Source: Deminuibacter sp966424055
GTDB taxonomy: Bacteria > Bacteroidota > Bacteroidia > Chitinophagales > Chitinophagaceae
Length of the DNA stretch: 64,000 nucleotides
Direction of reading: 5' to 3'
NCBI GenBank assembly: GCA_966424055.1
Contig: CBJLMB010000025.1
Location: forward strand, 1-64,000
Shown here: positions 35,164 through 43,658 of the stretch, piece by piece
How the letters are laid out: each line of letters opens with the position of its first letter
How positions within the stretch are numbered: position 1 is the stretch's first letter
Notes under the pieces: model-generated
Databases searched by the model: none
What the model was told of the DNA's origin: nothing
The model's input: the letters and a program-made list of their open reading frames with translations, nothing else
Translations under genes and position numbers: made by a program

Positions 35164-36492
35164 ATGATAGCTAGAAGAAAATTCCTGCGTAATGTAGGAC
35201 TTACTCTTTCCGGATTAAGTGTTTTGAAGACAACAAATGCGGAAAGTATCGCCGATTTGCGCAAAAAAATCGGTGCATCAGACAAAATCAATGTAGGCCT
35301 CATTGGCTGCAAGGGAATGGGATGGAGCAATATTTCATCCCTGCTAAAACAGCCGCAGGTGAACTGCGCTGCTATTTGTGATATTGATGATGCCATTATC
35401 GATATGCGCAAAGCAGACCTGCTGAAACAAAACATCAAACCGCAGGTATACAAAGACTATCGAAAATTACTGGACAATAAAGATATTGATGTGGTGGTGA
35501 TAGGTACGCCCGATCACTGGCACTGCCTGCAGATGACAGATGCCTGCGCCGCCGGAAAGGATGTATATGTGGAAAAGCCTGCTGCTAATTCTATTAAAGA
35601 AGCACAGCAAATGGTGGCCGCAGCCGAAAAGTACAAACGCATTGTACAGGTAGGGCAATGGCAGCGCAGCCAGCAGCATTTCAATGCCGCGATCGATTTT
35701 GTGCACAGCGGCAAACTGGGGAAGATCCTGGTGGCAAAAGCCTGGATGTACAATGGCAATTCAAAACCACTGGTACCTGTGTCCGATGCTGCAGTGCCAC
35801 CCGGTGTGGATTACAATATGTGGCTGGGCCCCGCTGAGCACCGGGCATTTAATAAAAACCGGTTCCATTATGAATTCAGGTGGTTCTGGGATTATGCAGG
35901 CGGTTTGATGACCGACTGGGGGGTTCACCTGATAGATATGGCTTTGCTTGGTATGAAGGCCACCGCACCCAAATCAGTAAGCGGAAGTGGTGGTAAATAT
36001 TCCTTCCCTGGTGATGCGCGCGAAACACCGGATGTACTGATGGCCGCATACGAGTTTGATAATTTTGAACTGCTCTGGGAACATTCAATGGGCGTAGGCG
36101 GTGGCAACTACGGGCAAAGTCATGGTATTGCTTTTGTTGGTGAAAACGGTACGCTGGTACTTACCCGCGGTGGCTGGGAAGTACGGCCGGAGAAAACAAA
36201 GGAAGCACTTAAAATGGAAGCTGTAAGCTGGCAACCTTCAACCGATAATGGGCTCGATAACCATACCGTTAATTTTATCCAGGCGGTAACGAAAAGAGAT
36301 GCCTCATTGCTGCATACTCCCATACAGGCAGGAGCACATGTGGCTACAATTTGTCATATGGGTAATATCGCTTACCGTACAGGGGAGAAAATTCACTGGA
36401 ATGATGGCGACAAACAATTCGACAGCAGGAAAGCCAATAACCTGCTGTCTGCAGAATACCATAACGGCTGGAAACTTCCTAAAATAGGATGA
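35164..36492 (+). CDS. Tat-exported Gfo/Idh/MocA family oxidoreductase (B)
   Basis: 442-residue oxidoreductase with an N-terminal twin-arginine motif ARRKFLRNVG. The Rossmann loop reads NVGLIGCKGMGWSN, and the EKP motif is YVEKPAANS. The C-terminal domain has the usual WDYAGGLMTDWGVHLIDM stretch. It differs clearly from the Gfo/Idh genes at 32128 and 41287. It is the only plus-strand gene between 32 and 41 kb and lies between two divergent or convergent partners, which suggests separate regulation. A role in 3-keto-sugar interconversion in the periplasm is inferred from the neighbours. Confidence 0.88.
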   Translation: MIARRKFLRNVGLTLSGLSVLKTTNAESIADLRKKIGASDKINVGLIGCKGMGWSNISSLLKQPQVNCAAICDIDDAIIDMRKADLLKQNIKPQVYKDYRKLLDNKDIDVVVIGTPDHWHCLQMTDACAAGKDVYVEKPAANSIKEAQQMVAAAEKYKRIVQVGQWQRSQQHFNAAIDFVHSGKLGKILVAKAWMYNGNSKPLVPVSDAAVPPGVDYNMWLGPAEHRAFNKNRFHYEFRWFWDYAGGLMTDWGVHLIDMALLGMKATAPKSVSGSGGKYSFPGDARETPDVLMAAYEFDNFELLWEHSMGVGGGNYGQSHGIAFVGENGTLVLTRGGWEVRPEKTKEALKMEAVSWQPSTDNGLDNHTVNFIQAVTKRDASLLHTPIQAGAHVATICHMGNIAYRTGEKIHWNDGDKQFDSRKANNLLSAEYHNGWKLPKIG

Positions 36493-36496
36493 TTTT

Positions 36497-36551
36497 ATGT
36501 ACGATGTGATGTATGATGTGTGATGTGATGTGTGAGGTGCGATATGTGGTA
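36497..36551. repeat. Degenerate GATGTG tandem repeat
   Basis: Runs of GATGTGATGTATGATGTGTG type follow the end of Gfo/Idh (B), and the last part merges into the large palindrome at 36552. The same hexamer occurs in the palindrome arms (TTTGATGTGATC). Confidence 0.55.
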
Positions 36552-36601
36552 TATAAAGTACGATTTGATGTGATCGAGATCACATCAAATCGTACTTTAT
36601 A
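36552..36601. terminator. 24-bp perfect palindrome between convergent genes
   Basis: Arm 36552-36575 (TATAAAGTACGATTTGATG...) is exactly complementary to 36578-36601, with only GA between. It lies between the ends of Gfo/Idh (B) and the minus-strand TIM-barrel gene (stop at 36613). It is likely a bidirectional terminator or a mobile hairpin repeat; the AT-rich flanks give weak T tracts. Confidence 0.7.
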
Positions 36602-36612
36602 GCTGGTTATAA

Positions 36613-37461
36613 TTATAAGGTGAGCTTTTTCATATAAGCGGCATCAGCTTTGGCGCATTCCAGTGGGGTGCCTTCTTCAAATGCTTCCTGTTCAACAATA
36701 AAATATTTCATACCATATTGTTTTGTTTTCTTCAGCAATGAAGGATAGTCAATGCTGCCATGACCCAGTATGCAGGAGGCAAACTCGGCAGACGCACCTT
36801 TTTGGCGGTCTTTCACATGGCAAAGACGGAAACGGTTATTGTACTTAGACAGGTAAGCCAGCGGATCGACACCTGCTGTTACCACCCAGTAAATATCCAT
36901 TTCAAAGTCTACCAGCGAGGGGTCGGTATTCTGCAGCATCACATCCTGCGGAATCTGGCCATCAACTGCTTTAAATGAATAGTCATGGTTATGGTAAGCG
37001 AAACGCAATCCGTTCTTCTTGCATATTTCCCCGCATTTATTGAACTCATCTGCAAAGCGCTTGAAATCGTCAATCGATTTTTGCGGGCCTTTATAGGGAC
37101 ATATCAAGTATTTCATGCCGATAGAGGCGGCATCAGCTGCTTTCTGTTCAAAATTTTTGCTGATATCGCAGTGGCTTGAGATGATCGTCATGCCGAGGTC
37201 GCCGATATATTTTTTAAATTCTTTTGCCTGCATGCCCCAAAATATGCCCTGGCCACCTTCAAAGCTTTCCACTTGTGTATAACCGAAAGAAGCTACCTGC
37301 TTCAGTACGCCTTTGGGATCTTTGGCAATATCTTCTTTCACCGTATACAACTGCAGACCGAAGTTGTGCGAGGGCTTATAAGCCGCCATCATTTTAGCCG
37401 CGGGGAATAAAGCACCGGCAGCAAATCCGGCTGTTTTCAAAAAATCTCTTCTGTTTGTCAT
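36613..37461 (-). CDS. Tat-exported sugar phosphate isomerase/epimerase-like TIM barrel (C1)
   Basis: 282-residue TIM barrel of the xylose-isomerase-like superfamily, with a twin-arginine signal (NRRDFLKTAG) and mature start after KMMAAYKPS. Likely metal ligands are in FAYHNHDYS, DFEMDIYWV, HVKDRQ and FIVEQEAF. Related TIM barrels in bacterial deglycosylases (DgpC/CarC type) act on 3-keto glycosides rather than phosphosugars, and export to the periplasm rules out most phosphosugar substrates. It is the last gene of a four-gene minus-strand unit that includes the GMC dehydrogenase. Confidence 0.85.
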   Translation of the reverse strand: MTNRRDFLKTAGFAAGALFPAAKMMAAYKPSHNFGLQLYTVKEDIAKDPKGVLKQVASFGYTQVESFEGGQGIFWGMQAKEFKKYIGDLGMTIISSHCDISKNFEQKAADAASIGMKYLICPYKGPQKSIDDFKRFADEFNKCGEICKKNGLRFAYHNHDYSFKAVDGQIPQDVMLQNTDPSLVDFEMDIYWVVTAGVDPLAYLSKYNNRFRLCHVKDRQKGASAEFASCILGHGSIDYPSLLKKTKQYGMKYFIVEQEAFEEGTPLECAKADAAYMKKLTL

Positions 37462-37590
37462 GTTGCTTCTTTTGTTGCAATAAAATATTTTCTGTACTTG
37501 TAAACAGGTACAGGGTTGAATGCCATGCTTTATTTAGCTGTTGCTGCCAGGCGTATCATCATTGCTTGCCTGCAGCGGGCTTATTGCTGT

Positions 37591-38160
37591 TTAAATTGCC
37601 CAGGCTTTATCGCCTTTTTTGTAAGGGTAATTGCCATCGTATTTACCCGGTACCTCTACATAACGCAGGGCTTTGGTACAGCCCGGTTCTGAGGTAAAAT
37701 AACCCAGCAGTGTAAGCTCTTTCATCATGCGGAAATAGTGTGGCGGGTCACCGTCTTTTTTGGTTTTGTTGTATTCGCGCTGTTCTTTATCCAGGTCGTT
37801 CAACAGGGCTGTACGTTGCTCGGGTGTGCTGTCGAGGAAAGATTTATTGTTTTTCTTTTTACTGGCTTCATCCAGTTTACCGAAGCCTTCCATAAAAATT
37901 TTCTGTGAGGCATCATCATAGCAGTCTTTTACCATTACCGACATGAAAGTGCCGATGCCAGCGGCTTTGGCGCCGGGGGAATCACTGGTAGTAGGTATAA
38001 TGGTTTCGCCTACTTCATCCAGGAAGGCTATATCGTCTTTAGAGAAATCTGCGCTTGTTTTTTTAGCGGGGTTTTTACAACCGCTAAGAAAGAATTCGGT
38101 ACCAATCACTGCACCACCCATTAAAATGGCAACACGTGAAAGAGCGTCTCTTCTGTTCAT
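37591..38160 (-). CDS. Tat-exported small subunit of FAD-dependent sugar dehydrogenase (gluconate 2-dehydrogenase subunit 3 family)
   Basis: 189-residue protein of the gluconate 2-dehydrogenase subunit 3 family. The N-terminus has a twin-arginine motif (NRRDALSRVA) and a lipobox-like LSGC at about residue 28, suggesting a lipid-anchored periplasmic protein. In FAD-dependent glucose and glucoside dehydrogenases such a small subunit carries the signal and escorts the flavoprotein, which has none, across the membrane. The GMC gene lies immediately upstream on the same strand, 75 bases away, fitting this complex. The C-terminal part has HYFRMMKELTLLGYFTSE, usual for the family. Confidence 0.9.
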   Translation of the reverse strand: MNRRDALSRVAILMGGAVIGTEFFLSGCKNPAKKTSADFSKDDIAFLDEVGETIIPTTSDSPGAKAAGIGTFMSVMVKDCYDDASQKIFMEGFGKLDEASKKKNNKSFLDSTPEQRTALLNDLDKEQREYNKTKKDGDPPHYFRMMKELTLLGYFTSEPGCTKALRYVEVPGKYDGNYPYKKGDKAWAI

Positions 38161-38193
38161 ATTTAATAAGTTTGAATGGTTATTAGACAGTAT

Positions 38194-38226
38194 AGCTATT
38201 CCATACCTTCAGGATATGGAATAGCT
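38194..38226. repeat. Hairpin family member 2 between the GMC and small-subunit genes
   Basis: AGCTATTCCATA and TATGGAATAGCT form a 12-bp stem around CCTTCAGGA. Compared with the copy at 16689-16721, the third base pair is C-G instead of A-T, a compensatory change. Confidence 0.65.
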
Positions 38227-38235
38227 GAAATGTAT

Positions 38236-39915
38236 TTACAGGTTACCTTTTTTCAGTTCGCTGATCGCATGATCAACTGCGCGTGCCGTAAACGCCATGT
38301 AGGTGAGTGAGGGGTTCACGCAGGCGGCAGAGGTCATGAAAGAGCCATCGGTAACAAATACATTGGGTGCATCCCATATCTGGTTCCATTTGTTGAGCAC
38401 AGAGTTTTTGGGATCAGTACCCATTCTCGCAGTGCCCATTTCATGGATACCGCGGCCAATGGTACCATCGCCATCGTGGCCGGTTACGTTTTTAACACCG
38501 GCAGCTTCCAGCATTTCGATGGCATCGTTTTTCATATCCACACGCATCTTTTTCTCATTCTCTTTCCATTCTGCGTCGATGGCCAGGATATTCAATCCCC
38601 ATTTATCTTTTCTGGTTTTATCGAGTGTCACCTTGTTTTCATGGTAGGGAAGTATCTCACCAAAACCACCCATGCCCATGGTCCATGTACCGGGCTCAGA
38701 CAATACAGCTTTCAGATCGGCACCGATGCTTATATCTTCTGCCGAACGGCGCCAGCCCTGCCTGCTGGCACCACCCTGGTAGCCGAAGCCACGCAGGTAA
38801 TCACGTTTATCGCCGAACAGGTTGCGGTAACGCGGTATATAAATACCGTTTGCACGGCGGCCATAAGTATACTTGTCTTCATAACCCTCTACTGTGCCTG
38901 ATGCACCTACGCCCAGGTGATGATCCATCAGGTTATGTCCCAGCTCACCGCTGCTGCTGCCCAGGCCATCGGGCCATACATCGGTGGCAGAGTTCAGCAG
39001 TATCCAAGTGCTATTGAGTGTTGATGCATTCAGGAACACGATCTTGGCATTGTACACATATGTTTTATTGGTCTCGGCATCGAGCACCTCAACACCTGTT
39101 GCTCTTTTTTTGTCTTTATCGTACAATACCTTGGTAACAATGCTCCAGGGGCGCAGGGTGAGGTTCCCTGTTTTCATGGCAGCCGGCAGTGTTGCAGACT
39201 GTGTGCTGAAATAGCCACCAAAGGGGCAGCCCAGCCAGCATTTATTGCGGTACTGGCAATTGGTTCTACCTTCATGCGGTACGGTGATATTGGCAACGCG
39301 GCCAATGATCATTGAGCGTTGGTTATTATAATGAGCCTTCAGGCGTGCGGCGAGATCTTTTTCCACCACGTTCATTTCCATGGCCGGCATAAACTGGCCA
39401 TCAGGTAATTGTTGCAGTCCGTCCCTTGACCCGCTGATACCGGCAAATTTCTCCGCATAATCGTACCAGGGGGCTATTTCAGCGTAACGTACAGGCCAGT
39501 CGGTGGCGATACCGTCTTTGGCATTGGCTTCAAAATCGAAATCGCTCCAGCGGTAGCTCTGGCGGCCCCACATCAGCGAGCGGCCCCCCACATGGTAACC
39601 CCTGAACCAGTCGAAACGTTTTATTTCAGTATAAGGCGATTCTTGCTCATTTACCCAGTAATCGAGGTTGGTTTCATTGAGTGGATAATCCCTTTTCAGT
39701 ACAGGATAATCTTTGATCATCTGCTGTGTTCTGCCACCACGGTGGGGAAATTCCCAGGGGGCTTTGGTAGCGTTGACATAATCTTTAATATGTTCAATAT
39801 TACGTCCGCGCTCAAGCATTAATACCTTTAATCCTTTTTCGGTTAATTCTTTTGCAGCCCAGCCACCACTGATACCGGAGCCCACAACAATTGCGTCATA
39901 CGTTTGATCGGCCAT
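38236..39915 (-). CDS. GMC-family FAD-dependent sugar dehydrogenase (glucoside 3-dehydrogenase type)
   Basis: 559-residue GMC flavoprotein. The FAD loop is AIVVGSGISGGWAAKEL near the N-terminus. Catalytic His491 (GIHEMGTARMG) and Asn534 (CVNPSLT) are present. Three cysteines, Cys220, Cys226 and Cys230 (C-x5-C-x3-C), match the spacing of the [3Fe-4S] ligands in FAD-dependent glucose dehydrogenases of the Burkholderia type, so electrons probably leave through a cluster to a cytochrome. It has no signal peptide; export with the Tat small subunit next door explains this. C3 oxidation of glucosides is the known activity of the closest family members and is inferred here. Confidence 0.9.
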   Translation of the reverse strand: MADQTYDAIVVGSGISGGWAAKELTEKGLKVLMLERGRNIEHIKDYVNATKAPWEFPHRGGRTQQMIKDYPVLKRDYPLNETNLDYWVNEQESPYTEIKRFDWFRGYHVGGRSLMWGRQSYRWSDFDFEANAKDGIATDWPVRYAEIAPWYDYAEKFAGISGSRDGLQQLPDGQFMPAMEMNVVEKDLAARLKAHYNNQRSMIIGRVANITVPHEGRTNCQYRNKCWLGCPFGGYFSTQSATLPAAMKTGNLTLRPWSIVTKVLYDKDKKRATGVEVLDAETNKTYVYNAKIVFLNASTLNSTWILLNSATDVWPDGLGSSSGELGHNLMDHHLGVGASGTVEGYEDKYTYGRRANGIYIPRYRNLFGDKRDYLRGFGYQGGASRQGWRRSAEDISIGADLKAVLSEPGTWTMGMGGFGEILPYHENKVTLDKTRKDKWGLNILAIDAEWKENEKKMRVDMKNDAIEMLEAAGVKNVTGHDGDGTIGRGIHEMGTARMGTDPKNSVLNKWNQIWDAPNVFVTDGSFMTSAACVNPSLTYMAFTARAVDHAISELKKGNL

Positions 39916-39983
39916 GATTGATGGTTTTTTTGTTTACACAAGCGGTTTTAAGTAAAGCAATTTTTTTGATTGGTATAGGTTGA

Positions 39984-40880
39984 TTATACATCGCATATTT
40001 CAATGGCTTTGCGCAGCGAAGCCATTTTGTCTTTCTCGGCGGGGATAAACTCCTGCGCCACAAAATCTTTAAACCCGGTTTTTACAATAGCGCGCATAAT
40101 GGCAGGATAATACAACTCCTGTGTATCGTCTATTTCATGCCTGCCGGGCACACCACCGGTATGATAATGACCAAGGTATTCATGGTTATCCTGTATGGTA
40201 CGGATCACATCACCTTCGTCTATCTGCATATGGTAAATATCATACAGCAGCTTAAAATTGGGTGAACCCAGTCTTTTACAAAGCTCCACACCCCAGGCGG
40301 TTCTGTCGCACATATAATCTTTGTGGTTCACTTTGCTGTTCAGCAGTTCCATCTGCAATACCACGCCTTTTTTTTCAGCATGGCCGATAATTTTTTTAAG
40401 GCCTTCCACACAGTTCTTCCATCCGGTTTCATCATCCATACCCCTGCGGCTGCCGCTGAAACAGATGAGGTTGGTATAACCGGCCTGTGCCACATAATCA
40501 ATATGCTCCGTATAATTTTTAACCAGTGTGGAGTGGTACTGCGGATCATTGAAACCTTCGGTTAAACTGATTTCAGCACCATTGCACATGGACGAAACCA
40601 GGTTGTATTTTTTCAGCGTATCCCAGTCTTTCGGGCCAACCAGGTCAATGCCTTTAATACCCATGTCTTTGGCCGAGGCGCAAAGTTGCTCCACGGTAAA
40701 ATCACCGTAACACCAGCGGCATACGGCATGTTGAATGTTTCCTTTCAATTGAGTTGATTTTCCTGATGAAGAAGTAGTACAAGTGGTAAATGAAGAAAGC
40801 ACTGTGCCACCTACTGCCAGTGCGGCAGAGCCGGCTACCATTTTTTTGATCGCTGTTCTCCTGTTTTGCTCGTTTGTCAT
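39984..40880 (-). CDS. Tat-exported hydroxypyruvate-isomerase-like TIM barrel (C2)
   Basis: 298-residue TIM barrel of the hydroxypyruvate isomerase/sugar phosphate isomerase superfamily. It has a twin-arginine-type start (NRRTAIKKMVAG) and a Ser/Thr-rich stretch with a possible lipobox (SFTTC). Likely metal ligands are in LQMELLNSK, LLYDIYHMQ, GHYHTGGVPGRHE and FVAQEFIP. It is the first gene of the unit C2, GMC, small subunit, C1. Periplasmic location argues against the phosphorylated or hydroxypyruvate substrate of its name; an isomerisation or hydration step on a 3-keto sugar is inferred. Confidence 0.83.
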   Translation of the reverse strand: MTNEQNRRTAIKKMVAGSAALAVGGTVLSSFTTCTTSSSGKSTQLKGNIQHAVCRWCYGDFTVEQLCASAKDMGIKGIDLVGPKDWDTLKKYNLVSSMCNGAEISLTEGFNDPQYHSTLVKNYTEHIDYVAQAGYTNLICFSGSRRGMDDETGWKNCVEGLKKIIGHAEKKGVVLQMELLNSKVNHKDYMCDRTAWGVELCKRLGSPNFKLLYDIYHMQIDEGDVIRTIQDNHEYLGHYHTGGVPGRHEIDDTQELYYPAIMRAIVKTGFKDFVAQEFIPAEKDKMASLRKAIEICDV

Positions 40881-41286
40881 ATTGGTTTACATCTGAATAA
40901 AATAGCTTCTGAAAAATGTATAGTGAATTGTTGCTTGTACTTATATTGTGTACAAAACACATAAATCAAAAAAAGTATAAAAAAAAAGGCGCAGGCCTGC
41001 AGGCAGTAACGTTGAAGGGGAAATGGGGTATTGATAAAAGACCGGACAGCCAGCAACCATTGCGCCGCAAATGTAGCGGTATGTGACAGTATTGGCAGCA
41101 AAAAATTAAGTGTAGTAAATACAACAAAACAGGCGAAGCCAAAAAAAGCATCGTTCATGTGCAATAAGCCCGGTATAGGAAATTGATGATGGTTGTTGGC
41201 CCGCATATCGTTAAATTATTGCGCTAACGAGTGATAAATGTAATTTTTTTTACTTTTAGTTGAACATATTGATTAAAATTTTTCAC
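40881..41286. promoter_or_regulatory. Divergent control region of the two halves of the sugar locus
   Basis: 406 bases between the divergent C2 and Gfo/Idh (C) genes, AT-rich, with no convincing gene. A 109-codon hydrophobic minus-strand frame exists but starts far from any signal and looks like a composition effect. Promoters for both sides must lie here; the plus side has TACTTTTA near 41250, one base off TAnnTTTG. Confidence 0.4.
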
Positions 41287-42450
41287 ATGAGCAAGAACAG
41301 AAAACTCCGGATGGGTATGATTGGCGGTGGTCCGGGCGCTTTTATCGGTGCAGTTCACCGTATTGCCGCTAATATCGATGGCGAAATAGAACTGGTATGC
41401 GGTGCCTTCAGCAGCAATGCCGAAAAATCGAAACAGGCAGGTGAAACACTTTATCTTTCCCCGGCCCGCAGTTATGCATCGTACAAGGAAATGATTGAAC
41501 AGGAAGCTGCTTTACCGGCAGACACCAGGATGGATTTTGTAAGTATTGTAACACCCAACCATGTTCATTTTGAACCAGCCAAACTGGCTATGGAAAAGGG
41601 TTTTCATGTGGTGCTGGATAAACCCATGACTTTTTCGCTGGAAGAGGCAAAGGAACTGAAAAAAATAGCCGATGCCACAGGCCGCATTTTCTGTTTAACA
41701 CATACCTACACGGGCTACCCGATGGTAAAGCAGGCCAGGCAGATGGTTGCTTCAGGCGTGCTGGGAAAAATAAGAAAGGTATATGCCGAATATCCGCAGG
41801 GATGGCTGAGCAGCTTCCTGGAAGGCGACGACAACAAGCAGGCCGGCTGGCGTACCGACCCTTCTAAAAGCGGTATTGCAGGCTGTATGGGCGATATCGG
41901 CACGCATGCATTTAACCTGGCTGAATATGTATCTGGCTTACAGGTAACAGAAATATGTGCCGATCTGAACACCGTGGTAGAAGGCCGCAAACTGGACGAT
42001 GATGGTGCCGTGCTGCTGCGTTTCAACAACAGTGCCACCGGCGTGCTGTTTGCAACACAGATAGCTGCAGGCGAGGAGAACAATGTTAAAATAAGGGTAT
42101 ACGGCGAAAAAGGTGGCATCGAATGGCAACAGCAGGATGCCAATACGCTGCTGGTAAAATGGCTGGACAAGCCCACCCAGATCTACCGCACCGGCACTGG
42201 TTATGTAAGCTCATTCGCATCCCACAACAGCCGCACTCCTGCAGGCCATCCTGAAGGATACCTGGAAGCTTTTGCCAATCATTACCGCAATTTCGCACTC
42301 ACCGTTAAGGCTGCAACCAACCAGGAACAGGCTCAACCTGAATGGCTCGATTTTCCAGGTATGGAAGACGGTGTTCGTGGCATGGCTTTCGTGGAAAATG
42401 TGGTAAGAAGCAATAAGAGCAAAGAAAAATGGACCGCATTTACAGTGTAA
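41287..42450 (+). CDS. Cytoplasmic Gfo/Idh/MocA family oxidoreductase (C)
   Basis: 387-residue oxidoreductase. The loop is RMGMIGGGPGAFIG, and the catalytic Lys-Pro is in VLDKPMTFS (DKP instead of EKP). It lacks a signal, in contrast to the two Tat-exported relatives in this locus, so it acts in the cytoplasm. The ATG at 41287 is preferred over a TTG 27 bases upstream. It begins a plus-strand unit that continues with a cytoplasmic TIM barrel, a cytochrome and a DUF1080 protein. It is the best candidate to reduce imported 3-keto-glucose with NAD(P)H, which is inference. Confidence 0.88.
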   Translation: MSKNRKLRMGMIGGGPGAFIGAVHRIAANIDGEIELVCGAFSSNAEKSKQAGETLYLSPARSYASYKEMIEQEAALPADTRMDFVSIVTPNHVHFEPAKLAMEKGFHVVLDKPMTFSLEEAKELKKIADATGRIFCLTHTYTGYPMVKQARQMVASGVLGKIRKVYAEYPQGWLSSFLEGDDNKQAGWRTDPSKSGIAGCMGDIGTHAFNLAEYVSGLQVTEICADLNTVVEGRKLDDDGAVLLRFNNSATGVLFATQIAAGEENNVKIRVYGEKGGIEWQQQDANTLLVKWLDKPTQIYRTGTGYVSSFASHNSRTPAGHPEGYLEAFANHYRNFALTVKAATNQEQAQPEWLDFPGMEDGVRGMAFVENVVRSNKSKEKWTAFTV

Positions 42451-42535
42451 CAAAGGTAAATGAACCACTGTACTTCTGTTGAGCCAGGATGGTTCTGCTT
42501 AATAACAAACAAACGTTAGGTAAAATTTCATCACC

Positions 42536-42559
42536 ATCCCTGCCTGCAATAGCAGGGAT
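42536..42559. repeat. 8-bp inverted repeat before TIM-barrel gene C3
   Basis: ATCCCTGC and GCAGGGAT enclose CTGCAATA just upstream of the next start codon (42575). It may be a weak stem in the leader or an operator. Confidence 0.35.
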
Positions 42560-42574
42560 CAATGACAACATACA

Positions 42575-43633
42575 ATGACAACGTTAAAAGGACCCGGAAT
42601 TTTTCTTGCCCAGTTTTTGGGAAACGAGCCTCCGTTTAATGAACTGCGTTCAATTTGCCGCTGGGCCAAAAGTATCGGTTTTGAAGGCGTGCAGATACCC
42701 ACACTGGATCCGCATATCCTGGATCTGCAGAAAGCTGCGGAAAGCAAAACCTATGCAGACGAAATCAAAGGTATTATTGCAGAGGAGGGACTGGCGCTTA
42801 CTGAACTGTCAACCCACCTGCAGGGACAGCTGGTGGCCGTGCATCCTGCCTATGATAAAATGTTTGATGGGTTTGCACCGGAACACCTGCGCAATAATCC
42901 TAAAGCCAGAACAGAATGGGCCGTACAACAGCTGAAATATGCGGCCAAGGCCTCACAGAATTTCGGGCTGGATGCACATGTTACCTTCAGCGGTTCGCTT
43001 TTATGGCATACGGTTTATCCCTGGCCGCAACGTCCTGCCGGTCTTGTTGAAGAGGGATTCACCGAACTGGCGAAAAGATGGTTGCCCATACTCAATACAT
43101 TTGAAGAACATGGTGTGGATCTTTGTTATGAAATACACCCCAGTGAAGACCTGCACGATGGTGTGAGCTACGAAATGTTCCTGGAAAAAGTGAACCAGCA
43201 TGCAAGAGCCTGTTTACTGTACGATCCCAGCCATTTTGTATTGCAATGCCTCGATTACCTGGCTTATATTGATCACTATCATGAGCGCATTAAAATGTTT
43301 CATGTAAAAGATGCCGAATTCAATCCCACCGGTAAACAGGGCGTGTACGGCGGTTACCAGAGCTGGGTGAACCGTGCCGGCCGCTTCCGCTCACTGGGTG
43401 ATGGCCAGGTAGATTTTAAATCTATTTTCAGTAAACTGGCTGTGTACGATTTCAAGGGCTGGGCAGTAATGGAATGGGAATGCGCCATTAAGAATGCAGA
43501 GGACGGTGCAAGAGAAGGCGCCGCTTTTATAAAGGATCATATTATCCGCGTTACAGAAAAAGCCTTTGATGATTTTGCTGCAGCAGGTAGTGATAAAGAC
43601 CTGAACAGGCAGATCCTTGGGCTGGATAGATAG
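42575..43633 (+). CDS. Cytoplasmic sugar phosphate isomerase/epimerase-like TIM barrel (C3)
   Basis: 352-residue TIM barrel, longer than the two exported ones, with no signal peptide. Ligand-bearing motifs are CYEIHPSED, LYDPSHFVL, FHVKDAEF and VMEWECAIK, as in other divalent-metal sugar isomerases. A tryptophan- and glycine-rich loop (GVYGGYQSWVNRAGRFRSLG) is typical of this subfamily, which is usually encoded next to a Gfo/Idh gene, as here. It probably handles the keto sugar together with Gfo/Idh (C). The gene starts 124 bases after that gene. Confidence 0.88.
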   Translation: MTTLKGPGIFLAQFLGNEPPFNELRSICRWAKSIGFEGVQIPTLDPHILDLQKAAESKTYADEIKGIIAEEGLALTELSTHLQGQLVAVHPAYDKMFDGFAPEHLRNNPKARTEWAVQQLKYAAKASQNFGLDAHVTFSGSLLWHTVYPWPQRPAGLVEEGFTELAKRWLPILNTFEEHGVDLCYEIHPSEDLHDGVSYEMFLEKVNQHARACLLYDPSHFVLQCLDYLAYIDHYHERIKMFHVKDAEFNPTGKQGVYGGYQSWVNRAGRFRSLGDGQVDFKSIFSKLAVYDFKGWAVMEWECAIKNAEDGAREGAAFIKDHIIRVTEKAFDDFAAAGSDKDLNRQILGLDR

Positions 43634-43658
43634 TTCAGCCGGCAGTCTTCAGTGGCAG
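43634..43658 (-). repeat. Dispersed intergenic repeat, copy 1
   Basis: The minus strand reads CTGCCACTGAAGACTGCCGG followed by CTGAA. The same sequence with one extra A occurs in plus orientation at 50113-50138, also intergenic. Confidence 0.6.

Noticed and set aside
40877..41206. 109-codon hydrophobic minus-strand frame in the divergent sugar-locus gap
   Set aside because: No family, no clear start signal, starts overlapping the C2 gene region, and the hydrophobicity follows the AT-rich base composition. Kept as control region.
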